From Clostridiales bacterium (GTDB lineage Bacteria > Bacillota > Clostridia > Lutisporales > Lutisporaceae): a DNA stretch of 5,808 bases. Shown in pieces: positions 5,338 through 5,808 of the stretch (positions are counted from its first letter, which is position 1; each line of letters starts with the position of its first letter). The position numbers and the translations under genes were made by a program. The notes beneath the pieces are model-generated. The model searched no databases, had not been told where the DNA came from, and was given only the letters and a program-made list of their open reading frames with translations. The stretch is from positions 1-5,808 of the forward strand of contig JAAYKT010000430.1 in the NCBI GenBank assembly GCA_012522255.1. Direction: 5' to 3'.

Positions 5338-5808
5338 TTACGGTTCTATGGGATCGAATAAGAAGTCTCTGACACCTAAAAAGAAAGCATCTATCATCAG
5401 ATCAGACTTTGGACCAACGTTACCACCCAAAAGTATTATCCTGCAGCTGGTATACCGTTGTAAATCAAAAATTATCTCCCGTATACTTTCTTCACCGGGT
5501 AACATAGCAGATAATACTACCATATCAGGTTGATACTCTTTTGCCTTCTCTAATAAAGGCTTTTTAAATGGAACTGTTTGATAATCATAATTAAAAATGT
5601 TTTCTTTTATGTAATTGTCTATTACTTCTTCGCCAGTTGCGAGTATCATTTTTAGCAATTTGCCACTTCCTTTTGGCACGCGCGTACCATTTATTATTGC
5701 CTTATAAAAACAATAAGGCAGAATAGTTACTTCTGCCTTGCCGGAGGACACAGGAATACCCGCTCGCAAAAGTGACTTTTTTGCCAACCCCCCAGGAAGG
5801 TCTATATA
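5338..5808 (-). CDS. C-terminal part of a CpaE-like pseudo-receiver protein, 5' end outside the window
   Basis: The frame is open to the right edge (156 codons visible), so the true start lies outside. The in-frame TTG at 5787 has no usable ribosome binding site and sits within continuous coding sequence. The first 50 visible residues (IDLPGG, then GIPVSSGKAEVTILPY) are not recognised. From about residue 53 the sequence follows a receiver fold: KMILATGEEVIDNYI, then YQPDMVVLSAMLPGEES, then CRIILLGG, then AFFLGVRDFLFDPIEP. The phosphoacceptor Asp is Ser100, the acidic pair is replaced by TGE, and the conserved Lys of the KP motif is Asp, so it is not phosphorylated in the usual way. This type of domain starts CpaE proteins of Tad pilus systems. 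The protein stops right after the last strand, earlier than most receivers, which normally end in a further helix. That fits truncation (see the spacer at 5251-5337). Confidence 0.75.
   Translation of the reverse strand, partial: YIDLPGGLAKKSLLRAGIPVSSGKAEVTILPYCFYKAIINGTRVPKGSGKLLKMILATGEEVIDNYIKENIFNYDYQTVPFKKPLLEKAKEYQPDMVVLSAMLPGEESIREIIFDLQRYTSCRIILLGGNVGPKSDLMIDAFFLGVRDFLFDPIEP

Noticed and set aside
5254..5340. Reassignment of TAA as a sense codon throughout
   Set aside because: TAA ends the 766-aa and 60-codon genes at sensible places just before a terminator or the next ribosome binding site, and reading past it at 711 soon gives non-coding sequence and another stop.
5785..5787. TTG as the real start of the receiver-like gene
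   Set aside because: Only a G run directly adjoins it, at the wrong spacing, and the frame stays open and protein-like to the window edge.
1..5808. tRNA, rRNA, CRISPR arrays, long direct repeats, attachment sites
   Set aside because: No cloverleaf, repeat-spacer pattern or long duplicated segment was seen on either strand; only short hairpins were found.

Overview
The window looks like bacterial DNA from a moderately AT-rich Firmicute, most likely a clostridial or Peptococcaceae-type organism. The grounds are strong purine-rich ribosome binding sites, GTG and TTG starts beside ATG, tightly packed same-strand genes with 1 to 4 nt overlaps, and U-tract terminators. The organism assignment is an inference. 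Every gene that can be supported lies on the minus strand, so transcription runs from high to low coordinates. No tRNA, rRNA, CRISPR array, transposase, integrase or other clear mobility gene is visible.

Reading in the direction of transcription, 5808-5338 is the 3' part of a gene ending in a degenerate response-regulator receiver (CpaE-like pseudo-receiver). After two in-frame TAA codons comes a 62-codon ORF (5250-5062), then a 60-codon ORF with a TTG start (5050-4868). Next is a membrane-anchored, FtsH-like AAA+ ATPase with no protease domain (4842-3814). A strong terminator-like hairpin follows (3788-3763). Three translationally coupled genes come next: a 96-aa basic hypothetical protein (3738-3448), a YdjM-family membrane metal-dependent hydrolase (3448-3008), and a 766-aa protein (3011-711). 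The 766-aa protein contains receiver-like segments, a degenerate GGDEF domain and a ParA/MinD-like domain with no P-loop. A terminator (676-651) closes this unit. The last gene is an exported M14 zinc-carboxypeptidase-like protein whose 3' end is outside the window (592-1).

The main theme is pseudo-enzymes. The receiver-like domains lack the phosphorylation residues, the GGDEF-like domain lacks its signature, the ParA-like domain lacks the Walker A, and the M14 protein carries Tyr where the zinc-binding His of HxxE should be. The AAA+ ATPase keeps its nucleotide-binding motifs and is the most clearly active enzyme. The arrangement suggests a membrane-associated assembly or scaffold distantly related to the CpaE/Tad localisation machinery, powered by the AAA+ protein. 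It may belong to an integrated element. The link between the genes is inferred from order and coupling and is not proven by the sequence.
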